Shown one piece after another: positions 12,976 to 13,867 of a stretch of 13,867 bases of DNA (position 1 is the first letter of the stretch; each line of letters opens with the position of its first letter). Below the pieces are notes generated by a model. It was not told where the DNA came from. It ran no database searches and saw nothing but the letters and a program-made list of their open reading frames with translations. The stretch is from the NCBI GenBank assembly GCA_025928435.1, contig JAICJM010000100.1, positions 1 through 13,867 of the forward strand, in the 5' to 3' direction. Source of the DNA: Thermoleophilia bacterium. GTDB lineage: Bacteria; Actinomycetota; Thermoleophilia; Gaiellales; JAICJC01. Made by a program: the position numbers and the translations under genes.

Positions 12976-13521
12976 ATGGATCACCTGATCGCCATCAGCC
13001 AGGGCCTCGGCCTCGCGGCCGCGGCCGGGCTGCTCTCGGCCGCGCCGCTCGCGCTCGCGGCCAGCGCCGCCACCCAGGGCTGGCTCGAGTCGCCGATACG
13101 CATCGCCGACGATGCGGTCACGGTGGCCGTGTGCTGGGCGCTCGTGGCGATCGAGCTCGCGGCCGATGCCGTCTGGCCCGGCGCCCAGGCGGGGGCGCGG
13201 CTGGGCCGGCGGATCGTGGCCGGCGGCCTCGTGTTCGAGCTGGCCGCGGGGGGTGACATCCCCTACGCCGGGCTCGTCATCGGTGCGATCGTCGCCGCGG
13301 CCGTGGGGCTGGCGATGCGGCGCCTGCGGGCCGGTGCCGTGAAGGCCGGCGGCGACGTGCGCGGCACCGCGCTCGTGGAGGACGGGGCCGGCCTCGGGGC
13401 GGCGGCGGTGGCGCTCATCCCGTTCGTGGGCTACCTGATGACCCTGGCCGCGGGCTGGCTCCTGATGCGCCAGCGCCGGCGCGAGGATCAGAAGTTCCGC
13501 GGGCTGCGCGTGCTGCGATGA
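12976..13521 (+). CDS. DUF4126-like membrane protein
   Basis: A 181-residue hydrophobic protein with about four membrane segments (roughly 8-32, 46-66, 77-114 as one or two helices, and 138-164) and a basic C-terminal tail (RQRRREDQKFRGLRVLR). The central part, with WALVAIELAADAVWPG (54-69) followed by a RRIVAGGLVF helix, resembles the DUF4126 pattern of an EL-AD/K-P motif after a helix; function in that family is unknown. It starts at ATG 12976, 32 bp after the lipid kinase, and its TGA overlaps the next gene's ATG as ATGA, so it is very likely co-translated with the phosphodiesterase-like gene. That context suggests a membrane-lipid or envelope role, which is inference. Family assignment is by eye and moderate. 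Confidence 0.65.
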   Translation: MDHLIAISQGLGLAAAAGLLSAAPLALAASAATQGWLESPIRIADDAVTVAVCWALVAIELAADAVWPGAQAGARLGRRIVAGGLVFELAAGGDIPYAGLVIGAIVAAAVGLAMRRLRAGAVKAGGDVRGTALVEDGAGLGAAAVALIPFVGYLMTLAAGWLLMRQRRREDQKFRGLRVLR

Positions 13522-13867
13522 GCGCCGCGCCGCGCCCCGATCCGGGCAAGAAGCTGATCCTCGCGGTCGTCGACGGCCTCGGGCCGGAGTTGCTCGACCG
13601 GGCCATCGCCGCCGGCCGCGCGCCGACGATGGCCAGGCTGGCCGCCGCCGGAGACCGTCGCGACGACTGCGTCTCGACGTTCCCGTCGCTCACACCCGTC
13701 TGCCTGGCCGCCCTGCTGACCGGGGAGCATCCGTCCGGCTCGCACATCCCCGGGATGACCTGGTACCACCGCGGTGAGCGCCGGCTGGTCGAGTACGGCT
13801 CGTCGTTTGCGGCGACCCTGGCCGAGGGTACGCGCCAGATGGTCGACGACATCCTCGTCAACATGAA
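13518..13867 (+). CDS. AlkP-superfamily nucleotide pyrophosphatase/phosphodiesterase, N-terminal part (partial)
   Basis: The window ends inside this gene; 116 residues are visible from ATG 13518. After a polar start, KKLILAVVDGLGPELLDRA supplies the first metal-binding aspartate (D19). STFPSLTPVCLAALLTGEHP (53-72) matches the nucleophile block of type I phosphodiesterases/nucleotide pyrophosphatases (FPxxT..., with T59 as the expected nucleophile), and GSHIPGMTWY (74-83) is the usual following segment. Such enzymes hydrolyse phosphodiester or pyrophosphate bonds, including lipid head groups, using two metals. No signal peptide is present, so the visible part looks cytosolic. The start overlaps the DUF4126-like stop by 4 nt (ATGA). 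The lipid kinase two genes upstream makes a phospholipid substrate attractive but unproven. The remaining metal ligands lie beyond the window. Confidence 0.85.
   Translation, partial: MSAAPRPDPGKKLILAVVDGLGPELLDRAIAAGRAPTMARLAAAGDRRDDCVSTFPSLTPVCLAALLTGEHPSGSHIPGMTWYHRGERRLVEYGSSFAATLAEGTRQMVDDILVNM

Noticed and set aside
13415..13864. A 149-codon minus-strand frame at the right edge
   Set aside because: It is antisense to the AlkP-type phosphodiesterase and DUF4126-like gene, both of which are supported by motifs and an ATGA overlap.

Overview
The window is a high-GC, densely packed bacterial chromosome segment, most likely from an actinobacterium. The gene complement and short GTG/ATG overlaps would fit a Thermoleophilia/Solirubrobacter-like lineage, but that placement is inference only: there is no rRNA or other phylogenetic marker here. 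Genes abut or overlap by a few bases, no gap reaches 300 bp (the largest are about 100 bp), and I see no tRNA, rRNA, CRISPR array, insertion sequence or phage gene. Many very long antisense ORFs are GC-driven shadows.

Layout. 1-1316 (+): the tail of a 6-phosphogluconate dehydrogenase and a class I (FbaB/DhnA-type) fructose-bisphosphate aldolase, i.e. central carbon metabolism. 1416-1589 (+): a 57-aa, arginine-rich protein of unknown function, followed by a strong hairpin. 1660-5187: a polyamine-catabolism-like module, with a glutamine-synthetase-like ligase on the minus strand, divergent from a gamma-glutamyl-GABA hydrolase (PuuD-like) and an aldehyde dehydrogenase on the plus strand. Together they could add glutamate to an amine, oxidise the resulting aldehyde and release GABA; the amine oxidase step (PuuB) is not in the window.

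5171-8864 (-) is a signalling block of five genes read right to left: a NarL-type response regulator, its histidine kinase, a PfkB sugar kinase, a receiver-only regulator and a GAF-GGDEF protein with an RGDEF motif. The first three overlap and are probably co-translated. 8931-10280 (+) is a cation diffusion facilitator with three tandem cytoplasmic dimerisation-like domains. Three consecutive hairpins separate it from a converging HtrA-type protease (10375-11562, -), which lies downstream of a small four-helix membrane protein with an internal duplication (11605-12006, -). 12029-13867 (+) holds a diacylglycerol/lipid kinase, a DUF4126-like membrane protein and the start of an AlkP-superfamily phosphodiesterase.

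The most striking non-coding pattern is how close -10-like hexamers sit to start codons. Two genes have TACAAT exactly 6 nt before ATG, and three have TATxxT-type hexamers exactly 9 nt before ATG, with no ribosome binding site. Only fbaB has a clear Shine-Dalgarno. This points to widespread leaderless or near-leaderless transcripts. At two divergent gene pairs (gaps of 25 and 22 bp) the two -10 elements overlap on opposite strands. I found no wholly unprecedented multi-gene system; the best leads are these promoters, the triple-domain CDF, the duplicated membrane protein and the mixed signalling/sugar-kinase operon.
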